A stretch of DNA of 30,661 nucleotides from Candidatus Poribacteria bacterium (GTDB taxonomy: Bacteria > Poribacteria > DTPJ01 > WJIO01). The stretch covers positions 1 through 30,661 of the forward strand of contig WJIO01000252.1 of the NCBI GenBank assembly GCA_014730235.1. Reading direction: 5' to 3'. The position numbers and the translations under genes were made by a program. The first letter of the stretch is position 1, and every line of letters starts with the position of its first letter. The notes under the pieces were generated by a model. The model had not been told where the DNA came from and did no database searches. It saw nothing but the letters and a program-made list of their open reading frames with translations. Shown here piece after piece: positions 23,216 to 30,661 of this stretch.

Positions 23216-24016
23216 CTACTTACCTGTTTCCAACCAAAAAACCAGGGCCTGTTCCCAATTTTTGATATTGCCATCCTGAACCACTGCAACGTATTGTTCT
23301 TCTGAGGCTACCAGCGCTCCTTTAGTTATCTCTTTACCAGCCACAGTCGGTATAACCCTGTATCCCGCTTTTCTTATAAGACCAGCCCTTCGCCATGCCC
23401 TGTCAACATCGTTGATATCTATTACATTAGATATCTCCATGGCTAACAATATATCCGGCGAATCAGTTATATCTCTGGATTTTCCCCTTAAGATCAAATC
23501 CAGACGGAACACATCCTTGAATTCGCTCTTTGTCAATGCGGATTCAAGGGAATCTTCTATTGATGTCAGACGTAAAACCTTTATACGTCTGAGAATATGT
23601 CCCAGATAACCATAAGCCTTATCACGATACTCAATCTCCAGCATAGAGCCTTTCATATCACCTATATCGTCAATTACTTTGTCAAATCTTTCAGTAAGAA
23701 TACCCATTTTAACCGCTAATTCGTTTAACCTTTGTTCAGTTATTTTCTGGGCTTCCGCTAATTCATCTATCCTTTGTTCAGTTCTTCTCTGGGCTTCCGC
23801 TAATTCAGCAATTCTTTCTTCAGTTTTTCTTTGAGCTTCTACTAATCTGTCTATCCTCTCTTCTGTTCGGTCTTGAGAATCAGCTAATTTCCTGACGATC
23901 TCAGGAAGAGATAATAGATCTTGAGACAGTAAAAGCCCTCTTAGCTCGGACTTCCATTCTGGATGTTCGATCAGCAGTTGTACCAGGTCATGATAATCAT
24001 CAACAGTAAAACTCAT
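23216..24016 (-). CDS. Coiled-coil PD-(D/E)XK-like protein (DUF3782-type), middle gene of the HEPN/MNT module
   Basis: The start is the ATG at 24016, overlapping the HEPN stop (ATGA) with GGAG seven bases upstream, giving 266 residues. The N-terminal SFTVDDYHDLVQLLIEHPEW is followed by four 14-residue repeats of the type RTEERIDELAEAQR (50-105), a long coiled coil. The C-terminal domain (about 125-266) has D173 (RLDLILRG), E194 (LAMEIS) and the helix INDVDRAWRRAGLIRKAGYR with IPTVAGKE, a pattern seen in restriction-endonuclease-like proteins; serine stands where the usual motif has lysine. Nuclease activity is therefore uncertain. It sits between a truncated HEPN gene and an MNT stub. A deleted paralogue occupies the same place at 7753-7833. 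Confidence 0.75.
   Translation of the reverse strand: MSFTVDDYHDLVQLLIEHPEWKSELRGLLLSQDLLSLPEIVRKLADSQDRTEERIDRLVEAQRKTEERIAELAEAQRRTEQRIDELAEAQKITEQRLNELAVKMGILTERFDKVIDDIGDMKGSMLEIEYRDKAYGYLGHILRRIKVLRLTSIEDSLESALTKSEFKDVFRLDLILRGKSRDITDSPDILLAMEISNVIDINDVDRAWRRAGLIRKAGYRVIPTVAGKEITKGALVASEEQYVAVVQDGNIKNWEQALVFWLETGK
23702..23869. repeat. Four tandem 42-bp repeats encoding the coiled coil
   Basis: Residues 50-105 of the gene at 23216-24016 are four 14-residue units (two heptads each). At DNA level the two middle copies are very similar (GGGCTTCCGCTAATTCA recurs 42 bases apart, and CTTTGTTCAG also recurs). Such in-frame repeats can gain or lose units. Confidence 0.8.
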
Positions 24017-24240
24017 ACTCCAACTCCACATTCGCTGTGTATCATTAAGCTATTTTCCCTTGTAATAAATTTCTGAGTAAAGCTCAAAATATCATTGGCA
24101 TATTCTATATCCTGCTGACTCTGTAATAAACCATAATGTTTAAAAGAAGTATTATCCGATTCCAATAATATATCAGGAACGATAATATTTCTGGCAGTCT
24201 TAAATATATTAATATTCCTGAATATTAAGTCTTCTGGCAT
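24013..24240 (-). pseudogene. Truncated HEPN gene (C-terminal half only), locus B
   Basis: From an ATG at 24240 the frame gives 75 residues. Its second half, SFKHYGLLQSQQDIEYANDI, aligns with the HEPN at 7842-8234 (PFEHYGPLQSHKAIEYVQEI). Where the intact protein has the RYPNGH motif, this one has DILLES, so the RNase residues are gone, and the N-terminal helices are missing. No ribosome-binding site precedes the ATG, and a promoter lies only about 20 bases upstream, giving a nearly leaderless transcript. It could still be translated and serve to couple translation into the overlapping nuclease gene. Confidence 0.7.
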
Positions 24241-24258
24241 TAATTCATCATTAATGTG

Positions 24259-24313
24259 ATTCTAGCAAATACATATTATTAAGTCAAGATCACAGTTCGA
24301 CTTCCAAGCATAA
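24259..24313 (-). promoter_or_regulatory. Promoter of the locus B module with upstream TTATGC box (site 3)
   Basis: On the minus strand: TTATGC at 24313-24308, 20 bases, -35 TTGACT at 24287-24282, a 17-base spacer, -10 TAGAAT at 24264-24259. Core elements and spacing equal those of site 2. The predicted transcript start (about 24252) is some 12 bases before the ATG of the truncated HEPN. Confidence 0.72.
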
Positions 24314-24346
24314 ATTTTATGTTCGGATAAAGAAACAGAATTCCCT

Positions 24347-26707
24347 TTAAAAGTACCGGTGTTCTGTACGGGTTATTATCTCGTCCTGTAAAGATTCACT
24401 TAGATCGCAGAAGTAATCGCTGTATCCAGCCACCCGGACAATCAGGTTTCGGTATTCATGGGGATTTTCCTTAGCGGCTTTCAATGTAGCCGCATCAACC
24501 ACGTTAAACTGTATGTGATGACCATCCAGCCCGAAGTATGTACGTATGAGTTGAACCAGTTTACTCAGACCTTCATCTGTATCCAGAATATGAGGGGTGA
24601 ATTTCTGGTTCAGGAGAGTTCCACCGGTGCGCACATGGTCCATCTTTGATACGGATTTTATAACAGCCGTCGGCCCTTTCTGGTCTGCGCCCTGAACAGG
24701 CGATACTCCCTCGGAAAAGGGCTTCCATGCCTTTCTGCCGTCGGGCATGGCCCCGGTTACTGAACCGAAGTATACATGGACGGTGGTGGGTAGTAAGTCA
24801 ATGTGGTACGTGCCGCCTTTGGTGTTTTTGCGACCATCTACGGCCTGGAAATAGATTTCGAACAGTTCCCGCATTATGCTGTCTGCATAATCATCATCAT
24901 TTCCGTATTTTGGTGTCTTGTTAAGCAGAACCTGGCGAATCTGCTCGTTGCCCTCAAAATCCGTTTTTAAGGCTTCCATAAGTTCCTGCATTGAGAGAGT
25001 TTTCTGGTCAAAGACATGATGCTTAATAGCTGTAGCTGAATCGGTTAGAGAGCCTAATCCCACGCCCATAATATATGATGTGTTATACCTGGCTCCGCCG
25101 TTGTGATAATCCTTGCCTTTAGCTATACAGTCATCCACTAGCAAAGACATAAATGGTGACGGCATGTGGGTTGCGTACAGTCTTTCTATGATCTGGTTGC
25201 CCCTGATCTTTATGTCAATAAAATAGTTTAACTGCTTTCTGTATGCGTCAAAAAGCTGGTCAAAGGTCTGAAAACCCTCCGGGTTGTCTGTTTCAATTCC
25301 TATACGCTTGCCGGTCTTTGTATCCATGCCGTTATTTATTGTGATCTCAAACACCTTGGGCATGTTAAAATAGCCGGTAAGATTGTAATTTTCCTTGCCG
25401 AAGGCTCCGGATTCCACGCATCCGCTGTTGCCTCCGTTTCTGGCATCTATAACAGATTTTCCCTGCCGGATAAGCTCCTGTATAACCACGTCTGTATTGA
25501 AGATAGACGGCTGGCCAAAGCCTGTTTTGATGATCCTGCCAGCCCTTTTGATAAAGGCATCCGGGTTCTTTTTACTTACCTGAAGACATGAACTGGGCTG
25601 AAGCAGGCGCATTTCCTGTATAACGTCCAGTATAAGGTAAGTTACCTCGTTTACCGCGTCAGAACCGTCTTCTTTAACTCCGCCGGTGTTGATCAGGGCA
25701 AAGTCCGTGTATGTTCCGCTTTCGGCTGCGGTGACTCCTACTTTTGGCGGCGCTGGCTGGTTGTTGAACTTGATCCAGAAGCATTGCAAAAATTCCTCTG
25801 CTTTATCTTTTGTTAGTGAACCATCCTCTAAACCCAACTTATAGAAGGGGTAAAGATGCTGATCCAGACGCCCTGGATTGAAGGAATCCCATGTGTTGAG
25901 TTCTGTTGTTACACCCAGATGCACGAACCAGTAATACTGTAAAGCCTCGTGAAAATTCCGGGGAGTATGAGCGGGAACATGTCTGCAAACTTGAGCGATT
26001 TGTTCAAGTTCCTGTTTACGCTTTAAATCCGATTCTTTTTCTGTCAATTCCATAGCTTTTTCAGCGTGACGTTCTGCAAAGCATATCAGAGCGTCAACGC
26101 AGATGGACATGGCTTTGAGTTCATGCTCTTTGCTGTATGCTTCGGCATCATTCATATAGTCAAGATTATTCAGACTGTTTTGTATATCGTCTTTAAAATC
26201 CAGAAAGCCCTTTTTGTATATTTTATCGTCCAGAACAGTATGTCCCGGGGCCCTCTGCTCCATAAATTCGGTAAAGATACCCGCTTCATAAGCGTCTATC
26301 CATTCCTGAGTCATCTCACTAAACAACAGGTCTCTCATGGACTTTTCCTGCCAGAACGGAATAACCTTTTCCTCATAGGTCTTTCGTCCTTCGGGGGTTA
26401 CTACAAATGAAGTCTTTTCCCGGGAATTCAATATGTCCAGGTCTTCCAAACTGTGACAGCATAACTCAGGATATGTGGGTGTGGCTTTTGGAGCAGGCCC
26501 CTTTTCGCCAACTATCAGTTCGCCGTCATTTATACAGATAGTCTTATTTTCCATCAAATATTTAAAGGCCATAGCCCTGGTCAAAGGGGCAGACCTGAGA
26601 GGTGGGTTCTGACTGTAAAATTGTGTTATAAGCTCCGCCCGTTCTGTTGATATGGACGGCACAGCGTCAAGACTCTGCTGTCTTAGACGGGCAACGCGGT
26701 CAGTCAT
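24347..26707 (-). CDS. hypD: Glycyl-radical enzyme, trans-4-hydroxy-L-proline dehydratase (HypD) type
   Basis: This 786-residue protein has the radical loop RVAGYS (glycyl radical at about G761) and the active-site loop GNSGCVESGAFGKE with thiyl Cys430 and Glu432. The residues I recall as lining the Clostridioides difficile HypD pocket (H160, D278, S334, F340, C434, E436, Y450, T645) all have the same residue here, each shifted by four: H156, D274, S330, F336, C430, E432, Y446, T641. This supports dehydration of trans-4-hydroxyproline to pyrroline-5-carboxylate. The radical is oxygen-sensitive, so an anaerobe is implied. AGGAGA precedes the ATG by about nine bases. No radical-SAM activase or P5C reductase is in the window; the upstream neighbour is a TIM-barrel protein 23 bases away. 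Confidence 0.88.
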   Translation of the reverse strand: MTDRVARLRQQSLDAVPSISTERAELITQFYSQNPPLRSAPLTRAMAFKYLMENKTICINDGELIVGEKGPAPKATPTYPELCCHSLEDLDILNSREKTSFVVTPEGRKTYEEKVIPFWQEKSMRDLLFSEMTQEWIDAYEAGIFTEFMEQRAPGHTVLDDKIYKKGFLDFKDDIQNSLNNLDYMNDAEAYSKEHELKAMSICVDALICFAERHAEKAMELTEKESDLKRKQELEQIAQVCRHVPAHTPRNFHEALQYYWFVHLGVTTELNTWDSFNPGRLDQHLYPFYKLGLEDGSLTKDKAEEFLQCFWIKFNNQPAPPKVGVTAAESGTYTDFALINTGGVKEDGSDAVNEVTYLILDVIQEMRLLQPSSCLQVSKKNPDAFIKRAGRIIKTGFGQPSIFNTDVVIQELIRQGKSVIDARNGGNSGCVESGAFGKENYNLTGYFNMPKVFEITINNGMDTKTGKRIGIETDNPEGFQTFDQLFDAYRKQLNYFIDIKIRGNQIIERLYATHMPSPFMSLLVDDCIAKGKDYHNGGARYNTSYIMGVGLGSLTDSATAIKHHVFDQKTLSMQELMEALKTDFEGNEQIRQVLLNKTPKYGNDDDYADSIMRELFEIYFQAVDGRKNTKGGTYHIDLLPTTVHVYFGSVTGAMPDGRKAWKPFSEGVSPVQGADQKGPTAVIKSVSKMDHVRTGGTLLNQKFTPHILDTDEGLSKLVQLIRTYFGLDGHHIQFNVVDAATLKAAKENPHEYRNLIVRVAGYSDYFCDLSESLQDEIITRTEHRYF

Positions 26708-26730
26708 GTATTATTTTCTCCTGGTTTTTG

Positions 26731-27528
26731 CTATTTCAATTCATCTTCATAATCTTTGAGAGTTTTCAGCTCTCTGGGTAAATGCACATCAAAGGGGTCT
26801 TCCCAGTTAATCCATTCGCCGCTCATATATCCGTCAAAGTCTGTAGTCATAAGGAGTTCCATAGCCCTGCGATGGTCTATAAATCCTGTGCCGATAGGAG
26901 CAAGTTTTCCAGTTTCTTTTGAAGCGTCATGGATGTGAAGGTGTTTTATCCAGGGTTCAAGGATTTCAAAGGATTCGTCAATAGTAGCATTTTCAGTGCG
27001 CACCGGGTGCATGATGTCCCAGTTTACAGCAATTGCCGGATGGTTTACCTTATCCATAATGGTGGAAACGTTTTTGGGATCACACCAGGCGTCATGGGTT
27101 TCCATACATACCACAACACTTTTATTTTGCGCGTGATCCGCTATGGTCAATAGAGATTCAGCCACCAGATCAATTGCTTCCTCTCGGCTCAAGCCTTCGC
27201 CTATCTTACCGCCGAATACCCGGATGCGGTTTGAGCCAATATCGGCAGCCAGATCAATGGCGAGGAGGGTGTCATCTATCATCTTTTGGTTATTGGCCGG
27301 GTCGGCGTATCTACATGAAGTAGCAACGCAGGCCGGAGCAATGCCGCTGGATTCAAATTTCGTCCTCGCTTCCCTTCGGATTTCCTGGGGAGTATTAAAT
27401 TCCAGTCCGTGCGCATGGTTAGCAGAAACTCTCGGCTCTACTCCATCGTAACCAACGCGCTTGGCCAGTTCAAGAACTGAGTCCAGGGTTAAGTTTGGAC
27501 ATGAAAAAGTCATGAATGAATATTTCAT
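26731..27528 (-). CDS. Sugar phosphate isomerase/epimerase-like TIM-barrel protein (AP endonuclease 2 family)
   Basis: This 265-residue protein shows the xylose-isomerase-like barrel: GYDGVEPR, NRIRVFGGKIGEG, VVVCMETHDAW, AVNWDIMHPVR, IKHLHIHDASKE and DGYMSGEWINWEDP. The metal-binding set is the usual Glu, Asp/His, His and Glu at strand ends (E in CMETHD, D in NWD, H in HIHD, E in GEW). The family includes myo-inositol catabolic enzymes, tagatose/fructose epimerases and hydroxypyruvate isomerase; the substrate is not determinable. CAGGAGA lies about nine bases before the ATG. It lies 23 bases upstream of the HypD-type gene and 47 bases after the helicase, so it is part of one minus-strand operon. 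Confidence 0.85.
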   Translation of the reverse strand: MKYSFMTFSCPNLTLDSVLELAKRVGYDGVEPRVSANHAHGLEFNTPQEIRREARTKFESSGIAPACVATSCRYADPANNQKMIDDTLLAIDLAADIGSNRIRVFGGKIGEGLSREEAIDLVAESLLTIADHAQNKSVVVCMETHDAWCDPKNVSTIMDKVNHPAIAVNWDIMHPVRTENATIDESFEILEPWIKHLHIHDASKETGKLAPIGTGFIDHRRAMELLMTTDFDGYMSGEWINWEDPFDVHLPRELKTLKDYEDELK

Positions 27529-27575
27529 TTTTTTAGTCTCCTGAAGTTTAACAAGTTTCTTATTGTTTTAAACAC

Positions 27576-30071
27576 TTAAAGCTTTTTATTCTTTCCCAAT
27601 TTCTTTTCAAGCTTTGTTTTCAATGAATCGGGAAGCTCTACGTTACGTTGTTTCCTGGCTGTTTCACGCCTTTCTACATCTTCTGGCTTGTGGCTGTCCA
27701 TGCGATCCCGCCAGGCCCGGTATTTTTCTGAGAAGGGTCTGGGATTATATGGTTCAAGGCCGAGAAAATCGTGGAGAAGCATTATTGCGCCTTCTTTATC
27801 AGGAACTCGGCCCTCCCAGTTTTCGGGATCATGGCGTATATGGGGACGAAGGTAAAAGCCAACGCATGAGGGACATCCGTCCTCACATTCACATTCCTCA
27901 ATCATGGAAAGGGTAGTCTGCAAAAGGTCAACTATAGTGACATAAGCCCTTTCGGTAAATCCCAATCCACCTTGATAGTTGTCAAAGATAAAAATAGTGT
28001 AATCGGGTATCCAGGGTGTTGCACATTCATCACCGGAGCTATAACGCACATCCAGGGGGTAACAGTGGGCGAATAAGGCTGTTATAACCATCAAAGCCTG
28101 TCCTAAACCATATATTCCGTCGTCTATGATACGTCCAGCGGCGACCATGCGTCTTATGGTTTCCTCAGAAGGTACAATCCAGTAGGACATGGTTTCCAGA
28201 ATCTGCGGGGGAAGATTTACAGGATTCTCAGCGAAAACTTCCCGAGTCCAGAGTTTGATCTTGTTATATGCGCCGGTGTTAAAATGTGCTGTCACCTCGC
28301 CGAAATACACACGACCAAGGCCCGGCAGGTCTTTTTCATCCTCCACCGTATCTACATATGTTACACCTCTGCCGCCTAAAGGGCTGGTGTAATAGTCTAC
28401 ATCCACCTTTCTTACCCTCACCACATGCTGTTCTAGGTCTAAATCTTCCACGAAGTAGCTTTCCCCGTTGTGGAAATATATGGCCTCAGGATGGGCAATG
28501 GGATATGCGCTGATCTGGTCTATAGTCCCAATGACTTTGTCATTGTCGGATGTGTCAATGATGGTATAGTTATGGCTTGTGATATTTCTTAGACTCACCC
28601 TATAAGCCGGGTTATGCTGGCCGGTATAATACCACGCGCCGTTGGAATAGTGAACCATATCCTCCTCTTTCATTATGCTTAGTATGGGGAGGGAATCCTC
28701 ACCGAATTCCAGGGCTTCTTCATTTGTCAAAGGCAGTTCATGACATGCACAGGCCAGTTGACCGCCCAGTATATACTGGTTATTGGGAACAATCAGGGCG
28801 ACTTCATGGGGTTTCCCGAAAAAGTAATCTGGATGGTTCATTATATACTGGTTTATCTGGGTATCGTAACCCACCATTACTGTCAGGGATTCTTCATCCC
28901 CCCGGCCCGCTCTTCCGGCTTGCTGCCATGTGGCCGAGATTGTGCCGGGATAGCCAATTATTATACAGGCATCCAGGCCCCCGATGTCTATACCAAGTTC
29001 CAGTGCGGTGGTGCTGACTACACCCAGGAGTTCACCTGAAAACAGACGGGCCTCGATCTCCCGACGTTCCTCCGGCAGATAGCCGCCGCGATACGAATTC
29101 ACTTTTTCCGCCAATTCTGGCGATACCTTCGACAGCTTTTCCCGACAGTATCTTAATACCAATTCTGTTGCGCTCCAGTTTTTTGTAAATGTTATGGTGC
29201 GGATGCCCTTGAGTATCAGCTTTGCCATTAGTTCCACCGCTTCCACATTCCCGCTTTTGCGGCGTAAGACCAGGGGATCGTCTACAGCAGGATTCCAGAA
29301 GATAAATTTCTTCGGGGCCCTGGGTGAACCGTCGTTATCTATCAGAGTCATCTCTTTGCCGGTAAGTTTTTCGGCATGTTCCAGGGGGTTGCCGATGGTG
29401 GCGGAACAGCAGATAAATTGGGGATTACACTCGTAATGTTGGCATATTCTCTCTAACCTGCGGAACAGGTTGGCGCAGTGAGAACCAAAGATGCCCCTAT
29501 ACATGTGAAGTTCATCAATTACAATGAATTTCAGGTTTTGCAGAAATCCATGCCACCGGGGGTGGCTGGGAAGCAGATTGATATGGATCATGTCAGGGTT
29601 GGTTAGAATTATGTTTGCCTGCTGTTGTACCTTTTTGCGGGATGCTCTGGATAGATCGCCGTCATACGGGCTTATTACAGGCAGTTGAGGGCATTGTTCC
29701 CGGTAATCCAAAAGCTTTCTTAGCTGATCATGGGCCAGGGCTTTGGTAGGAAAAAGATATAGGGCAGTCATCTCAGGGTCATCAAGGGCAGCTTCCAGCA
29801 CCGGTATGTTATAACACAGGGTTTTGCCGCTGGCTGTACCTGTGACCACGACGATGTTTCTACCGGCTCTTACTGCATTTACAGCGTCAACCTGATGGGT
29901 ATATAAGGATTCAATACCCTGATCTGACAGGAGAGTCATAATCTGTGGATTGAGCGGCTCATTCAGTTGACCATATTCAGCTTGTTTTCCGGGTATTTCC
30001 TCCAGATGGACTATCTGCCCACTGTAATTTGACTCTTTCTGGATTTCAGCTAAAAACCTGTAAACATCCAT
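27576..30071 (-). CDS. mrfA: DEAD/DEAH-box helicase with C-terminal DUF1998 Cys cluster (MrfA/YprA-like)
   Basis: This is an SF2 helicase of 831 residues. The Q motif YTHQ is at about 57-60, Walker A TGTASGKT at 77-84, motif II DELH at 186-189 and motif III SATIGNP at 223-229. The second RecA lobe has TTALELGIDIGGLDACII and QQAGRAGR. The C-terminal DUF1998 region includes a cysteine cluster CECEDGCPSC (about 727-736), probably a zinc site. Bacillus subtilis MrfA unwinds DNA in repair of mitomycin lesions together with the exonuclease MrfB, which is not seen here. It begins eight bases after the galactokinase stop, with a weak ribosome-binding site, so it is in a sugar-metabolism operon with no obvious functional link. 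Confidence 0.9.
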   Translation of the reverse strand: MDVYRFLAEIQKESNYSGQIVHLEEIPGKQAEYGQLNEPLNPQIMTLLSDQGIESLYTHQVDAVNAVRAGRNIVVVTGTASGKTLCYNIPVLEAALDDPEMTALYLFPTKALAHDQLRKLLDYREQCPQLPVISPYDGDLSRASRKKVQQQANIILTNPDMIHINLLPSHPRWHGFLQNLKFIVIDELHMYRGIFGSHCANLFRRLERICQHYECNPQFICCSATIGNPLEHAEKLTGKEMTLIDNDGSPRAPKKFIFWNPAVDDPLVLRRKSGNVEAVELMAKLILKGIRTITFTKNWSATELVLRYCREKLSKVSPELAEKVNSYRGGYLPEERREIEARLFSGELLGVVSTTALELGIDIGGLDACIIIGYPGTISATWQQAGRAGRGDEESLTVMVGYDTQINQYIMNHPDYFFGKPHEVALIVPNNQYILGGQLACACHELPLTNEEALEFGEDSLPILSIMKEEDMVHYSNGAWYYTGQHNPAYRVSLRNITSHNYTIIDTSDNDKVIGTIDQISAYPIAHPEAIYFHNGESYFVEDLDLEQHVVRVRKVDVDYYTSPLGGRGVTYVDTVEDEKDLPGLGRVYFGEVTAHFNTGAYNKIKLWTREVFAENPVNLPPQILETMSYWIVPSEETIRRMVAAGRIIDDGIYGLGQALMVITALFAHCYPLDVRYSSGDECATPWIPDYTIFIFDNYQGGLGFTERAYVTIVDLLQTTLSMIEECECEDGCPSCVGFYLRPHIRHDPENWEGRVPDKEGAIMLLHDFLGLEPYNPRPFSEKYRAWRDRMDSHKPEDVERRETARKQRNVELPDSLKTKLEKKLGKNKKL

Positions 30072-30079
30072 AAGCAGTT

Positions 30080-30661
30080 TTATACAATATCTTCCGAACC
30101 TGCCCCATCTTCGGCTTTAGACACATATATGTCCGGTTCAAGTCCGGTACGTTCAGGATATTTTTTTCTGACTTTTTCTATTAATTTATCAATGAAGTTA
30201 TCCACAACAAGAGAAACTGTGCAGCCGCCAAATCCCGCGCCGGTCATTCTGGAGCCAATAACCCCCTCAGTATCCCAGGCTAGCTCAACCATTGCGTCAA
30301 GTTCCGGGCAACTGACTTCATATTCATCCCGCAGACCTTTATGGGATTCGTTCATCAGGAGGCCGAATTTAATCAGGTCGTTTTCCTTCAGTGCTTCTAC
30401 GCTTTCCAGAACTCTTTCGTCCTCTTTAATCACATATCCGCAGCGTTTCTCGGTGATTTTTGGCAGATGGAGACCATATTTTTCAAAATCCTCTATATCC
30501 ACATCCCTGAGAGCCTGAATACCGGGTAGATATTCCTCCAGCAATTCCACACCTTTTTCACACTCAGAGCGGCGCTTATTGTATTCTGAATCAACCAGCC
30601 CGCGCTGCTTGTTGGTGTTGCATATAACTACCTTTACACCTTCAAGGACAAGGGGTATAAG
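30080..30661 (-). CDS. galK: Galactokinase, N-terminus off the window
   Basis: The frame continues open past the right edge; 193 C-terminal residues are present. It contains the conserved VICNTNKQRGLVDSEYNKRR segment, typical of GalK, and the third GHMP motif SRMTGAGFGGCTVSLV. GalK phosphorylates galactose at C1 as the first step of the Leloir pathway. The C-terminal tail (YVSKAEDGAGSEDIV) is normal for the family. It is the first gene seen of the operon running through the helicase, TIM-barrel and HypD-type genes. The promoter and start lie beyond the window. Confidence 0.92.
   Translation of the reverse strand, partial: LIPLVLEGVKVVICNTNKQRGLVDSEYNKRRSECEKGVELLEEYLPGIQALRDVDIEDFEKYGLHLPKITEKRCGYVIKEDERVLESVEALKENDLIKFGLLMNESHKGLRDEYEVSCPELDAMVELAWDTEGVIGSRMTGAGFGGCTVSLVVDNFIDKLIEKVRKKYPERTGLEPDIYVSKAEDGAGSEDIV

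Noticed and set aside
1-30661. CRISPR arrays, tRNA or rRNA genes, riboswitches
   Set aside because: I saw no regularly spaced repeats, no tRNA-like cloverleaf sequence and no recognisable rRNA or riboswitch motif on reading the window. A covariance-model scan would be the decisive check.

Overview
The window suggests an anaerobic, diderm-type bacterium. A Wza-like outer-membrane export protein, a tyrosine-kinase co-polymerase and a Tat-type leader on a molybdenum enzyme all imply an outer membrane and periplasm. A glycyl-radical enzyme points to anaerobic life. Genes carry clear Shine-Dalgarno sites, several use TTG starts, and promoters look like ordinary sigma-70/sigma-A types (TTGACT / TAGAAT). 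The lineage cannot be named from sequence alone; an uncultured sugar-degrading group is plausible.

Layout. (1) 1-6926, all minus: an exopolysaccharide export operon, read as sugar-nucleotide SDR, Wzc-like kinase, Wza-like SLBB protein, then a HEPN-like gene plus a small partner wedged in front of the Wzm-like ABC permease, and a partial antitoxin-like ORF at the edge. No Wzt ATPase is present. (2) 7351-9117, minus: an XrtA-type polysaccharide deacetylase followed directly by a HEPN gene, the scar of a deleted nuclease gene, and an MNT nucleotidyltransferase. (3) 9669-12674, minus: a fused fucokinase/GDP-fucose pyrophosphorylase. (4) 12899-17134, plus: a molybdenum-hydroxylase operon (XdhC, MocA-like, IorA-like, IorB-like). 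(5) 17175-17314: a complete 140-bp MITE with 8-bp target duplication and a perfect 48-bp internal palindrome. (6) 17357-23133: heparinase II/III-like lyase, arylsulfotransferase-family protein, and an unrecognised TIM-barrel/Ig-like extracytoplasmic protein. (7) 23138-24240, minus: a second copy of the HEPN/nuclease/MNT module, decayed in the opposite way. (8) 24347-30661, minus: galactokinase (partial), MrfA-type helicase, sugar-phosphate-isomerase-like TIM barrel and a HypD-type glycyl-radical dehydratase.

Most of the genes handle glycans: making and exporting a polysaccharide, salvaging fucose and galactose, cleaving uronate-containing chains, and possibly moving sulfate groups. Toxin-antitoxin-like modules interrupt this at three or four places.

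The two most unusual observations are these. First, the loci at 7351-8234 and 23138-24240 share one gene order (HEPN, coiled-coil PD-(D/E)XK-like protein, MNT). Locus A keeps HEPN and MNT but has lost about 720 bp of the nuclease gene; locus B keeps the nuclease but has only stubs of HEPN and MNT. Second, four minus-strand promoters share a TTATGC box 20-21 nt upstream of the -35 element, suggesting a small regulon covering the deacetylase/HEPN, fucose, sulfotransferase and nuclease genes.
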